A stretch of DNA of 64,000 nucleotides from Eumeta japonica (lineage: Eukaryota; Arthropoda; Insecta; Lepidoptera; Psychidae), in the NCBI GenBank assembly GCA_005406025.1, contig BGZK01000077.1, positions 124,001-188,000 on the forward strand. The letters run 5' to 3'. The notes below the pieces were generated by a model. The model did not search any database and had not been told where the DNA came from. It saw only the letters and a program-made list of their open reading frames with translations. Below are positions 49,264-60,070 of this stretch, in pieces. Within the stretch, counting starts at the first letter, position 1. Every line of letters begins with the position of its first letter. The position numbers and the translations under genes were made by a program.

Positions 49264-49537
49264 ACGTATGTAAACCTAGCAATGTAAAGTGAACAGAATC
49301 GGTCGACTCTCGACTATAAATTTAGTGCTCATTGAGTGCTAATTTAGTGCCGAATTCCGAAATTTGATGCTCTTTTGGAAACCTGAAAAAAATTATACGA
49401 TATGGATAAAAAAATGTCAGAGGTGAAAGAAAAAAAAAACAGGTACCCTAATTAGTGCTCAATAAGTGCTGACTATACAACAAAGAAAAAGTTAAAAGTC
49501 TAAAATGCAAGTACTGATTACAAGGTTAGGATGATAA
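49264..49537 (+). repeat. Left terminal inverted repeat (about 274 bp)
   Basis: It is the reverse complement of 56118-56427 almost base for base, including the segments gtcgactctcgactataaat, gtgccgaattccgaaatttg and caaggttaggatgataaa. It differs by a few substitutions and by lacking the 24-nt-plus-loop hairpin found in the right copy. Confidence 0.85.
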
Positions 49538-49599
49538 AAAACATTAAATCCAAAGTATATTTACTACTGGGCGTTCTAGCATTCAACTCGCGACTTCGG

Positions 49600-51368
49600 A
49601 CTTGGATGCTCAGTAAGTGATCACAGTACAGTTCAAAAATATGGGCTAAATGCCGACGACTGACTTCTTTGGAGACAATAATGCCAGAGTATTAACTGAG
49701 AAGCAGCTCTTAATTATTATTTTATTGAGAATAGTAGCAGCAGATTTGAGACTCAGAAATAAGACAGCCACCATTTGTTTGCAATGAATTAATAAAATAA
49801 ACAGCTTAAATCGAAAGTTATTTAAATTTACTTATTAAAAATCGATTTTTATATGAAGTGACCGATGTACAAAAAAATTGAAGAGTAAATTCTACTAATC
49901 GGATGACCCTGTTAAGTTTTTTGTGCGCACCATTTCTGACACAGCTTCCACTATACAGCTGTATGTGTGTGTATACTTGAATATAGGCTGCGTACATGTA
50001 CGAAATTCTACAAAGCGGAGTATTAATCATTTAAACATTTCTTAATTACTGAGCAACCAAGCACCAAGTTCGCGGCTCAAGCATTGAGTGCTCAATAAAT
50101 ATTCGCAAACAAGTTGAAGAAACACGGAGTGAAAGCCACTCACTTTTTTATGTAGGTAAAGCACTGCTAGCTTATCTCAAAAAGAACAATACATTTAGAT
50201 TTCGTCTATTACTAAGCATCCTAGTACTAAATTTTGGTTTCAAGCATTAAGTGCTCAATGAGTACCCTAAGTGCGTAGAAAAAGCACAGGGTAAAAGCCG
50301 CCAACTTTTTTTTTGTAGATACAACAATGCTAGCTTATCTAATAAATAGCAATAACTTCTGACTTTACATACGTTTAAGGGTCGAAGCACTACATTTTGA
50401 GATCTAGTATTAAGTGTTCAATAAGTGCTCGGAATCAAATAAAATAAAACAGAGGACAGAAGCCAATAATTTATTTTTATACACGAATCAATGCTTGCTC
50501 ACACCAGAATTTCAATCTCTTTTCATTTTCTTTACTACTGAGCATTCGAGCACTAAATTTCAAGTTTCAGTATTGAGTGCTCAATAAGTGCTCGCAATCA
50601 AGTCAAAAAAACAGGTAACGGAAGACAGTTTTTTTTTTTATATACACGAATCAATGCTTGCTCCCACCAGAAGTTCAATAATTTTTAATTTTCTTTATTA
50701 CGAAGCATCTGAGCACTGAATTCGCAACTCAAGCATTGAGTGCTCAATAAGTACCCTAAGTGCGTAGAAAAAGCACAGGGTAAAAGCCGCCAACTTTTTT
50801 TTTGTAGATACAACAATGCTAGCTTATCTAATAAATAGCAATAACTTCAGATTTTATCTACAGTTGAGCATCGAAGCACTAAATTTTGAGCTGTAGTATT
50901 GAGTGCTCAATAAGTGCTCGCAATCAAGTCAAAAAATCAAAAGAAAAAGGTTAATAATATATTTTTATTCACAAATCAATGATAGCCTACACCAAAAGCT
51001 CAATGATTTTTAATTTTCTTTATTACGAAGCATCTGAGCACTAAATTTGCAGCTCAAGCATTGAGTGCTTAATAAGTGCCCTAAGTGCGTAGAAAAAGCA
51101 CAGCGTAAAAGCCGCCAACTTTTATTTTGTAGATACAACAATGCTAGCTTATCTAATAAATAGCAATAACTTCAGATTTTATCTACAGTTGAGCATCGAA
51201 GCACTAAATTTTGAGCTCTAGTATTGAGTGCTTAATAAGTGCTCGCAATCAAGTCAAAAAATCAGAAGAAACAGGCTAATAATTTATTTTTATTCACAAA
51301 TCGATGCTTGCTCACGCCAGAAGTTTAATAATTTTTAATTTCATTTATTATAAAGCATCTGAGCACTT
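49600..51368 (+). repeat. Tandem array of about 163-bp monomers, two variants (A and B)
   Basis: A recurring core, (g)tattgagtgctcaataagtg, appears near 50077, 50242, 50408, 50572, 50738, 50897, 51058 and 51222, spaced 159-168 bp, with more diverged copies back to about 49455. Variant A continues gctcgcaatcaagtcaaaaa. Variant B continues ccctaagtgcgtagaaaaag then cacagggtaaaagccgcc. From 50572 on they alternate A-B-A-B-A, giving a dimeric higher-order repeat of about 325 bp. Each monomer ends in a gagcact(a)aa box that is partly inverse to the core. Confidence 0.85.
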
Positions 51369-51411
51369 AAGGCTTTTACCCTATGCTCATTTACGCACTT
51401 AGGGGACTCAT
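51369..51411 (-). repeat. Inverted piece of a B-type monomer at the arm/LINE junction
   Basis: aaggcttttaccctatgctc followed by tacgcacttaggggactcat is the reverse complement of the B-variant segment at about 50256-50300 (atgagtaccctaagtgcgta, then cacagggtaaaagcc). It marks where the left arm turns over into the right arm, just before the LINE frame. Confidence 0.7.
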
Positions 51412-52556
51412 AACCATATACATAGCTACTTTTAATACAAGATCCTTACGAACTACAGAAAAGCGCATAGAACTTGAATTAGCCATTGCAGAAATAAAGT
51501 GGGACATAATAGGAATTAGCGAAATGAGGAGATATGGCGAAGGGATACAAGACTATGGAGACTACATTCTACACTACAAAGGCGAGACACCAGGATTGTA
51601 CGGTGTGAGCTTCTTAATTAAAAAGAAACTTGCACATAGAATCGAAGAAATCAAAGGGATATCTGAAAGAATAACTGTGTTGAATATAGTGCTACCCTTA
51701 AACAAAAATCAAAAATGGTCTATCATCCAAGCTTACTCACCAACTGAATCAAACAAAAATGAAGATGTAGTAAAAACTGAAAAATTCTATAAAGACTTAC
51801 GAACAACTATCGCTTATTCACACAAAAACATTATTCTAATGGGTGATTTCAATGGTCAAATAGGAACATTTAATAATGGAGAAGAGTACACAGTAGATAA
51901 ATACGGACACGGGAAAAGAAGCAAGAATGGAGATAGATTAGTCACCTTGGCTCTAGAAAATGAACTCAGGATTCTCAATAGTTTCTATAAAAAGAAGAAA
52001 ACAAAGCAATGGACTTGGATTGCCCCGAATGGTCAACATAAAATGAAATTGATTTTATTATGTCTAATAATGCCAAAATGTTCCAGGATGTGCCAATAAT
52101 ACATAATCTAAACTTTTATTCAGACCATAAAATGGTTCGTGCCAGACTGACAAGCACCCCTACAAAAAGGAAAAGGATGTTCCACAAAGAGATTTCTCCC
52201 TCTGTTTACATCTTTAATGGCGACCAACTCAAGACTATTTTAGAAAAACCAATAGAAAAAAATAAGGGAAACAGCGTACCAATTCAGGAAAAATATGAAA
52301 AACTTATAAACACATTACAAAAAGAAACTAAGAAAGTGAACCCAAGAAGTAAAAGTGTCGTTTCTGATGAAACAAAACAATTGCTACATGCTAGGAAAGA
52401 ACTATTACAAAAAAAAGGAAACATAATAAACCGCGGCAAAATAGCAGAGATTAGCAAAATAATAAATAAAAATATAAGAAAAGATAGAAAACTAAAAAGA
52501 CAAGACACCTTGAAAAAACATATCGAGAAAACCGGAGGAACAAAAAAGGCTATTGG
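51412..52556 (+). pseudogene. RTE-type LINE, 5' part: AP-like endonuclease and linker
   Basis: The endonuclease domain starts at once (IATFNTRSLRTTEKRIELEL at about 51431). It keeps the family landmarks: WDIIGISEMRRYGEG, where the Glu is a metal ligand; PGLYGVSFLI; IIQAYSPTE; ILMGDFNGQIG, with the catalytic Asp/Asn; and WTWIAPNGQ. One base appears lost near 52040, after which IDFIMSN and YSDHKMVRARL continue in the next frame, so the His-containing end motif is present. A Lys-rich linker follows to 52556, where the nested LINE interrupts it. The protein would nick target DNA to prime reverse transcription. It resembles lepidopteran RTE-clade endonuclease-reverse transcriptases. It continues at 54417. 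Confidence 0.82.
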
Positions 52557-52561
52557 TCAAC
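52556..52561. repeat. Candidate left target-site duplication of the nested LINE, gtcaac
   Basis: Repeated at 54417-54422. The two copies flank the minus-oriented LINE exactly where the plus-strand frame is interrupted. Six bases could match by chance, but the position is what an insertion predicts. Confidence 0.6.
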
Positions 52562-54416
52562 AAGAAATCCCGGTTTGAGTAAAGGCCTCCTCCAAAGATG
52601 CCCAATTCTGTCGGTCCTGTTTTATGGAGTACCAGTCTGAGCCAGCTGATCTTTTGAGATCTTCTTCCCAGTGGGTTAAGGGTCTTCCCCTCCTTCTCTT
52701 GCCTGGTGGTCCTTTCCACTGGGTTACTCTTGTGGTCCATCTTTTGCCAGTCATTCTCGCTACATGTTCAGCCCATTGCCATTTCCGTTTTTAAGCAAAG
52801 GTCAAGGCGTTCGTAGCTTTGGTGATGCCTCTTATCTTTGTGTGTCGTATTTTATCTATTTTTTTTATATTTAACATGCTTCGTTCCAAACCTCTTTGAC
52901 ATGTATTTTATTCATAGCTTCTGTAGAGAATTTCCAGGTCTGGCTTCCGTAAGTTAAACTTGGTAATGGACACGTGTTCATAACTTTAGCTTTGAGAGTT
53001 ATTGGTAGGTTGCTTTTAAATATTCCTTTTTGGCTCCAATATTTATTCCAGGTTAGTTGAATCCTTCTCTCTATTTCTATAATATTGTTATTTTTCTCGA
53101 AGCTTACTCTTTTTCCCAGGTAAATATAGTTTTCCACATATTCTATGGGGTTATCATTGATAGTTATAGGTCTTATTCGTGAGTTAGTTATTATCTTAGT
53201 CTTCATTAGATTCATTTCCAAACCCACTTTCGTACTCGCTTTTTGTAGAGACTCTATCATGGATTGCATCTCGTTGACTGTCTCAGACAGAAGCACGAGG
53301 TCGTCAGCGAACCTCAGGTGATTTAAGTAGGCGCCTTTTATATGCAAACCTGTTTTACTCCAGTCTAACCCGTTCATGACGCTTTCGAGTATGGCTATGA
53401 AAATAGTGGATGAGAGCGGGTCCCCTTGTCTTACTCCTCTTCTATATGGAAGGCGGGGCCTAAGGTTTCGAGCTTTATTCTTCCTATGTTAGTGTTATAT
53501 ATACTTTTAATGATGTTTATGTATATATCTGGCACCTCATGTTCTTTTAACCTTTCCCATATACTTGAGTGTGTGACCGAGTCGAAAGCTTTTTGATAGT
53601 CGATGAACGTTATGTAGAGAGGTCTCTGGAGCTCCTGATACTTCTCTATTATCAACTCGATGGTGTGGATGTTGTCGATAGTAGAATACCCTTTTCTGAA
53701 GCCGGCTTGCTCTATAGGTTGCTTGGCTTCTATTATCGGGCTTAGTCTATTATTTATTATGGATGAGAACAGTTTGTAGATGTTTGATAACAAACTAATC
53801 GGTCTGTAGTTGCTGATATTTTTTGGGTCGCCCCTTTTATATATAAGTATGATATTTGCTTCAGACCACTCTTTGGGCGTTTCCGAGCTTATAAGTATAG
53901 AATTAAAGAGTTCTGTTAGTGGCGTTGCTAAGATTTGGTGAGCGTATTTTAGTGCTTCATTTGGAACATTGTGAGATCCAGGGCTCTTTTCGAGTTTAAG
54001 TTTACTTATTGAGTTAATTACTTTGGTTTCGTGGATTAGTTGTATAGAGTGGTAATCTGCAGTTTCTGTTCCAGTTTTGTTGGTGGAAATTCGTGCTTTG
54101 TCCCTATATAGGTTCTTAAAGAATTCGGTTGCTGTGCTGACAATGTCAGTTCTAATATGTATGTCTTTATTCAGGGTTTTTAGTCCTTCTATCCAAGATC
54201 GGTTTGTTCTGAGTTCTTTGTATGCTCTTCCCGAGCTGCCATAAAGCTGAATCTCTATTGTTTCTAGTCTATATTTAACATAATCTTTTTTGATATACTT
54301 ATGAACAAGTTTGTATAATGCGGAGAGTTCTTTTTTCATTGATCGTGTTTTATTTTTACTTTGTTGTAGTTCTCTTCTTCTTTTTAATAGTTTAAGCGTA
54401 CTTTCGGAGAAATCTA
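52562..54416 (-). mobile_element. Second RTE-type LINE, 5'-truncated, nested in the first
   Basis: On the minus strand, a linker region from 54339 leads into RT landmarks: KLEKSPGSHNVPNEALKYA (about 53990), NYRPISLLSNIYKLFSSII (about 53790), QPIEQAGFRKGYSTIDNIHT (about 53690), motif A as FIDYQKAFDS (about 53600), then motif B GVRQGDPLS (about 53425, after a one-base frame break), and motif C LRFADDLVLLSE (about 53305). The YLGKRVSF segment (about 53125), SLTYGSQTWKFS and C-terminal WASLEEAF (about 52590) follow. The endonuclease is missing, as expected of incomplete reverse transcription. The catalytic Asp residues of motifs A and C are intact, so decay is modest, with about three frame breaks. 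It is the same broad family as its host element but clearly diverged. Confidence 0.82.
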
Positions 54417-56092
54417 GTCAACCCGCCACCCAAGGGAAAAGATACCAATATAAGACCAAAAATACTCAAAATAGCTACGGAATACTACCGAAAATTGTAC
54501 CAAAGCAATAACCTAAAAAAGGAAGAGATAGATAAAAGAAACAAAAGAGACTCGGGACCGACACCCAATATATTAAAGGAAGAAACAATAAGAGCAATTA
54601 ATACACAAAAAAGGGATAAGACTCCTGGATCCGACCAAATAACGAATGAGCTACTGAAAGCCACCCTACCAATCATTGCCCCTACACTAACAGAAATATT
54701 TAACGAAATTTTAGAAACTGAAAATATACCTACAGATTGGACCAAATCGACGATAATATTACTTCATAAAAAAGGAGATAAAGGAGAAATAGCGAATTAT
54801 CGACCAATTAGCTTGATGTCGAATATATATAAAGTCTTTTTAAAAATAATTCTGTACAGAATAACATCTACATTTGACGAAAACCAACCGAAAGAACAAG
54901 CGGGGTTCCGTAGCAAATACTCAACAGTAGATCACATACATGTCCTGAGGCAAATTCTACAGAAATATAATGAATATAATAAAAAATACTATCTGGGCTT
55001 TGTAGACTACAACAAGGTATTTGATTCCTTAGAGCATGATTATATCTGGGAAGCATTGCGCTCGCAAGGGGTGCAGGAAAAATACATACGTATACTGATG
55101 AATATATACTCAAAAAGCACAGCCCAAATCAGACTGGAAACAACGGGAGAGGAGTTCCTAATAGAAAAAGGCGTCCGACAAGGCGACCCAGTCTCACTCT
55201 AGTTGTTCTCGGCGGCTTTAGAGATGATATTCAGAAACCTAGACTGGAATAAAAACGGACTCAACATCAACGGCGAAAACCTGAATCACTTACGCTTCGC
55301 AGACGACCTAATTCTATTTTCTAAATGTCCAATTAAACTAGAGCAAATGCTACAACAACTTTCAAATCAAAGTATTATAGCAGGACTTTCAATGAATACA
55401 TCAAAAACCAAAATTATGACTAATGCTTCACATTCATACAATATTAAGGTAAACATGGAAAAATAGAATACTTGGACGAATATATATATCTAGGACAACT
55501 AATTGCAACACGAGATACTATGCCTAAGGAAATTGACAGAAGAATCGCTAACACGTGGAAAAGATTTTGGTCTCTTAGCGAAGTCATGAAAAATAAAGAC
55601 ATGCCAATTAAAAACAAAAGAAGAGTCTATAACATGTGCATTTTTCCATGTTTAACATATGGCTGTCAAACATGGGCGCTAACAGAAAAATTAACAAATA
55701 AATTAAGCATATGTCAAAATGGTATAGAAAGAAGTGTATTAGGAGTAAGAAGAAAAGATAAAATAAGACTAAACAAAATTAAAAATGAAACGAAATTTAA
55801 AGATGCTAATAAAGTGTGCAAAACACTTAAATGGAAATGGGCAGGACATATGCTGAGAGAAAAATGAAAAATGGACTAGAATAATATCAGAGTGGTACCC
55901 CAGGGATGGAAAAAGAAATAAAGGTCGACCAATAAAACGCTGGGAAGACGACATAAAAGGAGTAGCCGGTCCAGAATGGACCAGAATCGCAAGAGAAACG
56001 GATAGATGGAAGTCTTTGGAGGAGGCCTTTGTCGAAAGGCAAGCTGTTATCAAAAAAACCGATCGTCAACCAAATATAAAATGTATGTTTTA
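54417..56092 (+). pseudogene. RTE-type LINE, 3' part: reverse transcriptase and C-terminus
   Basis: This continues the host LINE after the nested insertion. RT landmarks: RDKTPGSDQITNELLKAT (about 54615), NYRPISLMSNIYKVFLKIIL (54796-54855), EQAGFRSKYSTVDHIHVL (about 54895-54950), motif A FVDYNKVFDS (about 55000), motif B GVRQGDP (about 55170), then a TAG at 55200-55202. LFSAALE and motif C LRFADDLILFS (about 55290) follow. There are further frame breaks near 55455 and 55862. A YLGQLI block, LTYGCQTWAL and KWKWAGHML lead to SLEEAFVERQ and a stop at about 56090-56092. An aataaa at 56098 and the right terminal repeat follow within 30 bp. Catalytic Asp residues are conserved but the frame is broken at least four times. 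Confidence 0.85.
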
Positions 56093-56117
56093 ACAGCAAT
56101 AAAGGCTTATTTATTAT

Positions 56118-56427
56118 TTTATCATCCTAACCTTGTATCGTTGTCTTAATCAGTACTTGCATTTTAGACTTTTAACTTTTTCTTTGTTGTATAGTCAGCA
56201 CTTATTGAGCACTAATTAGGGTACCTGTTTTTTTTCTTTCACTTCTGACATTTTTTTATCCATACAATGCTAGGTTCATAAAAAGCTAGCATTGTATAAT
56301 TTTTTTCAGGTTTCCAAAGAGCATCAAATTTCGGAATTCGGCACTAAATTAGCACTCAATGAGCACTAAATTTATAGTCGAGAGTCGACCGATTCTGCTC
56401 ACTTTACATTGCTAGGTTTACATACGT
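56118..56427 (-). repeat. Right terminal inverted repeat (about 310 bp)
   Basis: It matches the left repeat in reverse complement to the last base (…gctaggtttacatacgt). It contains an extra perfect hairpin at 56262-56297, atacaatgctag and ctagcattgtat around a 12-nt loop. The hairpin's acaatgctaggttcata resembles the element's own terminus acattgctaggtttacata. Confidence 0.85.
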
Positions 56428-56436
56428 CAAACTTAT
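56428..56436. repeat. Right 9-bp target-site duplication, caaacttat
   Basis: Identical to 49255-49263. Confidence 0.85.
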
Positions 56437-57580
56437 ATACTCGATCTATACTGTTACAAAACTGCAATTTATGTGTATTTAAAGATATAATAATAAATGT
56501 AAACACGCTAATAAAACTGTAATTCAAACTAATCCATTTTGTAACTCAACTAAAGGAGTCAAAGTAACCCACTCGCTCCATACATCGGTGACCACGTTAA
56601 GCCGTCAGTCGCGGATTTTAGCAGCTCGTTTTAGCGGTCTCTAATCGAAATAGGGCCACCGTAGAAGCCTTAAGGTCAAACTCCTCAATGTCAAATGAAA
56701 AGCTTGTGGAAGAGTACGCCTCAGTGTTGGAGTGATTAAATTCTGAAACAACAACAGAGTTTTGTTTGTATTTTAAAGACGTTTTAGAAAACTTTTGAAT
56801 TAGTCCTATTCGGTACATCTATGTCCCATACAAATATTTTTCAACATCCTATTCTGTTTTCCGATTTGTAGTTTGTTGATTTAATTATTTATTTCAGCAT
56901 CAAACTGCTGAACCAATTTACTTGGAAAGTGTTTTTTTTTATTCAATAACCTAGAATGTAACTTACAATCTAGCATAGATTTATTGCATCGCAACGAAAG
57001 GGGTGTTAGAGATATATTAAAAAAGTACAGATTTTTTAATCAGTATTGCAAAGAAACTTTCTTAAATAGTTCTAAAGACTTCATAGAAACAATAGTTTAC
57101 ACTTATTATTATTGTGTCCGTGATGTTTATTTAGCATAAGGCACTTAAGTGCAGGAGTAGCGCACTTTTAGGACTTGATCAAAACATTTGTTTCTTCACT
57201 TTTTTTTAATTTTGTTTATTTAAATGTAATAGGCATATTAATCTTCCGCAAGAAATTCTCTAAATAATCATCCAAAATGTATCAAAACCTATTATGTAAG
57301 CATACAAATGGACAGACATAGCGACTTTATTGTTTATTATCTAATTTATAAAGTAGATATAAGTAGGTAGGGTATCTCAAGAAATATTCTAAAAAAACAC
57401 GTGTTGAAAAATTATTCTTCGACAGTATCAATTGAAGAAATCAACCGATAATGATTCATTTAGCAACGATCAACATAGTTTTTTTAAGGATAATAACTGG
57501 ATAGATTTTAAAATTTATCAGTAGAGCAGTTTACAAAATATTCTAAAAAATACTTTTTACACATTTTTTAACATATTTGA
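56437..57580. other. AT-rich DNA, no gene seen
   Basis: A slightly GC-richer patch at 56575-56720 has a short minus-strand frame without motif. The rest is featureless. Confidence 0.4.
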
Positions 57581-58740
57581 ACAAATTAACCTATTTTTTT
57601 GCAGTTTTTGGCTATCGATGCAACTGTTTGGAGAAATAAATTGATTAGGCTTTTGTATCGATCGGTAAAACAGTCTAAAAATTGTTTAAAAAACATTTTT
57701 CGGATAACTTTATTTTTGAAATCCTTCAAAATCCACATACACTCACGCACGTACGCACGCTCACGCTCGCACAGGCACACACACACTAATGATCGTAGAA
57801 AGATCAAAAATTTTCAAAATTTTTTTTTAAACTTTTAAGCTACAGTACATATAAATTTTAAAATTTAAACAATTCTTATTAAAAAAAAAACAAAGATAAA
57901 CGTCGCAAACTACATCAAAATCTGTTGGTTCGTTCCAAAGATATCGTTAACGAAAAATTTAAAAGGAGTACTTTTTCAAAATAACATTTGATATTCTTGA
58001 CGGATCGGTGTTTGGTGCTCGGTCATTTTTTTCTCTTCAGAAAGATGGGTAGAATACTGAAGATAAAATCAAATAACGTATTTAAAAGAGATCGTAGTTG
58101 AAATATTAAAAAATAATGTTTTTTAACTTCCCAGTATGAAAACTGAAAAAAAAATCATAATTTAAGAAGATGCTGTTTTCAATCCGATTCGAAAATAGGG
58201 TTTTCATTAGACCTTGAAATTTTAGGGTACTGGAAATCTATTTTGACCATTTTCTGCATGATGTGGGTTTATTTGTATGTCTCTGTGTATGTTAGAATAT
58301 CTTTTGATCTACTCTACCGATAAGTTTCAAAATTTAAGCTCTTCTGCTTAGAAAGCAAAGTCGATCACTGCAAAATGCATCAAAATCGGTTGGTTCAATC
58401 GAGATATTATAAACCAAAAATTTGCAATAAAACTTAAGTTTTTGTTGGATTAATATTTAGTATCAATCAACTTTCTTTACTTAAAAAACTGTGCTGAATG
58501 TCAGAAAGCAAATCAAAATCGAACAACGTCTTCGATAAATATCTAAATGAAAATTAAAAGAATAGCGTTTTATTTAAATAAGTCTAGATGTTTGACCTCA
58601 GAGCTGAAAACGTATTAAAATTATATTTTTGAGCTCGGAGAGCTTGAAAAAGCCCAAAAATCTGTCTGTTGATCTCAAACTCAATAATTTACTATTCGGT
58701 ATATTTTTAAAGACAGTATATTTAGTTTGAATGTAGCACA
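57580..58740. repeat. Long dispersed repeat C, copy 2, with an inverted part
   Basis: Blocks at 57880-58700 run parallel to copies 1 and 3 (atcaaaatctgttggttcgt; tctactctaccgataagttt; tcaatcaactttctttactt; gagctcggagagcttgaaaa). The stretch 57580-57680 carries 'tatcgatcggtaaaacagtc', the inverse of the 'gactactttaccgatcgata' of copy 1, so this copy contains a reversed end. It is cut off at 58750 by a mariner fragment. An (ac)n-like run lies at 57735-57787. Confidence 0.5.
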
Positions 58741-58749
58741 AAGGTTTTA

Positions 58750-59071
58750 GCGCTATATTCGGTGGATACCTCATAATTCGATCAAAGCCCAAAAACCCCG
58801 TCGTGTTAATCGCTGCCGCACAATGATGAAAAGATTTGCCGGTGGTGACTTAAATGCTGTATACGACATGGTTACAGGTAACGAAAGCTGCATTTACGAT
58901 GCCGAAACCAAAAGACAGTGTGCTGAGTGGGTTTTTCCTTTCCAGGAGTTGTCTGCTAAATTAAAACGAGGTCGAAGCGCCGAAAAAAAGATGATGATCT
59001 CTTTCTTCGGAATGACAGGTCATTATACAACAACTGTTTTAGAAAACAGTCACTGCAGACTGGTGCACTGA
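58750..59071 (+). pseudogene. Mariner transposase fragment B3 (central catalytic part)
   Basis: A plus-strand frame reads RWIPHNSIKAQKPRRVNRCR (58770-58825), then MMKRFAGGDLNAVYDMVTGN and ESCIYDAETKRQ, which hold the first catalytic Asp region (a TGDES-type motif, here TGNES with the Asp replaced by Asn). It continues WVFPFQELSAKLKRG and KKMMISFFGMTGHYTT, stopping at 59071. Neither end of the transposon is present. Open for over 100 codons, it is better preserved than B1. The D to N change at the catalytic position would abolish activity. Confidence 0.78.
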
Positions 59072-59269
59072 AAAATAATAATAGTAAAAATAATTTTCTA
59101 GTTTATTCAGCTTCTAATTCCTAATTGTAATTTCTAAGGACTTCCACTTTGATCCACGTATTGGCATGGCATTCAATCGTGCTTTCGCTTCTTTCATAAA
59201 TCATTACTCTAGTAGTAATAACATTTACACGTATTACTTTTTTCCTATTTAATCATTTAATCTATTTAT

Positions 59270-60070
59270 CATCGCCTACAATTCACACGCCGACGACGCA
59301 GGGATTACTTGGTCGTCGTCGTACAGGAGGCATTTTATAGACAGCTCATCCATTCTTAATCCCCCCTTATAATCTTCCAAATCACACAAGCAGCTAGCTA
59401 TATAAGTTGAATAGAAACGCTGAAGCTGCACATGCTGTCAATGCTGACTAATGGCGTATAGCCATTTTTTTCTAAAGCAGGCATTGGAGTCTGTGTAGAA
59501 ATTCCAGTTTCCATATCAACGCTACTCACGCCATGCATGCATGGATAGTTACTTATAAATCATTCCTGTTCATTATTCTGTCATTAGCTTTCTCCAAATC
59601 TACGAAAGCGTAGAAGACATTTTGACCCTTAACCAAAAACCTACCGTTATGTTTCGCAGAAAAAAAAAATTTGTCCTTACACCTTATTCCTTTTCGAACA
59701 CTCGCTTGTACATACCAGATGTTATTTGAAGTCTAATTCATTACCGTGTCCATAATGATTTTTGAATACAGTTTGCCAATAACGCTAAGGAAACTTCAGG
59801 GTGGTAATTTGTGCAAACTAGCCGTAAACTTTTCCCTATATAAAGGGATACAATGACGGCTTTGCACCAGTCATTAGGTATTCTATGGCTTTTCCAACAT
59901 TTATTATTGAGCTTGTACAGCAAGCGCGACACAGTACTCTCGCCACCCTTCAGCATCTCTGATGAGAACTTATCATATCTAACTGCTTTTCCAATTTTCA
60001 TAGATTTCAGCGCTTTCATAATTTCATTCACGGAAATTTTATTTTCATTTTCATCATCATTCACATATTC
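59270..60070 (-). pseudogene. LINE reverse transcriptase relic, third type
   Basis: The minus strand contains ISVNEIMKALKSMKIGKAVR (about 60035-59975), LLYKLNNKCWKSHRIPNDWC and KAVIVSLYIGKS (about 59900-59830), motif A as NVFYAFVDLEKANDRI (about 59610, catalytic Asp kept), and motif C LLYDDDQVI (about 59305, where YADD has become YDDD). This order matches a non-LTR retrotransposon that differs from both the RTE copies and the CR1/jockey-like copy. The region between motifs A and C is partly deleted and frame breaks are numerous. The endonuclease fragment at 63296-63800 could come from the same family. Confidence 0.7.

Larger units (their letters stand above)
49264..56427. mobile_element. Composite Foldback/MULE-like element, 7.16 kb, with RTE-type LINE cargo
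   Basis: The unit is bounded by long terminal inverted repeats starting acgtatgtaaacctagcaat and flanked by an exact 9-bp duplication. Foldback and Mutator-like elements make 9-bp duplications and have long inverted repeats; Foldback arms are also typically built of tandem repeats, as here. I see no MULE transposase in the interior. Instead, from 51412 to about 56115, it holds an RTE-type endonuclease/reverse-transcriptase frame that ends a few bases before the right terminal repeat. Layers in order: left terminal repeat, tandem monomers, a short inverted piece of a monomer (51369-51411), LINE frame, nested LINE (52562-54416), LINE frame continued, right terminal repeat. Broken frames imply it cannot act alone. 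Alternatives are a LINE that simply inserted into an older Foldback element, or capture by recombination. Confidence 0.75.

Noticed and set aside
49600..51368. A CRISPR array
   Set aside because: Periodic repeats are long (about 163 bp), have no unique spacers and sit inside a eukaryotic transposon arm.
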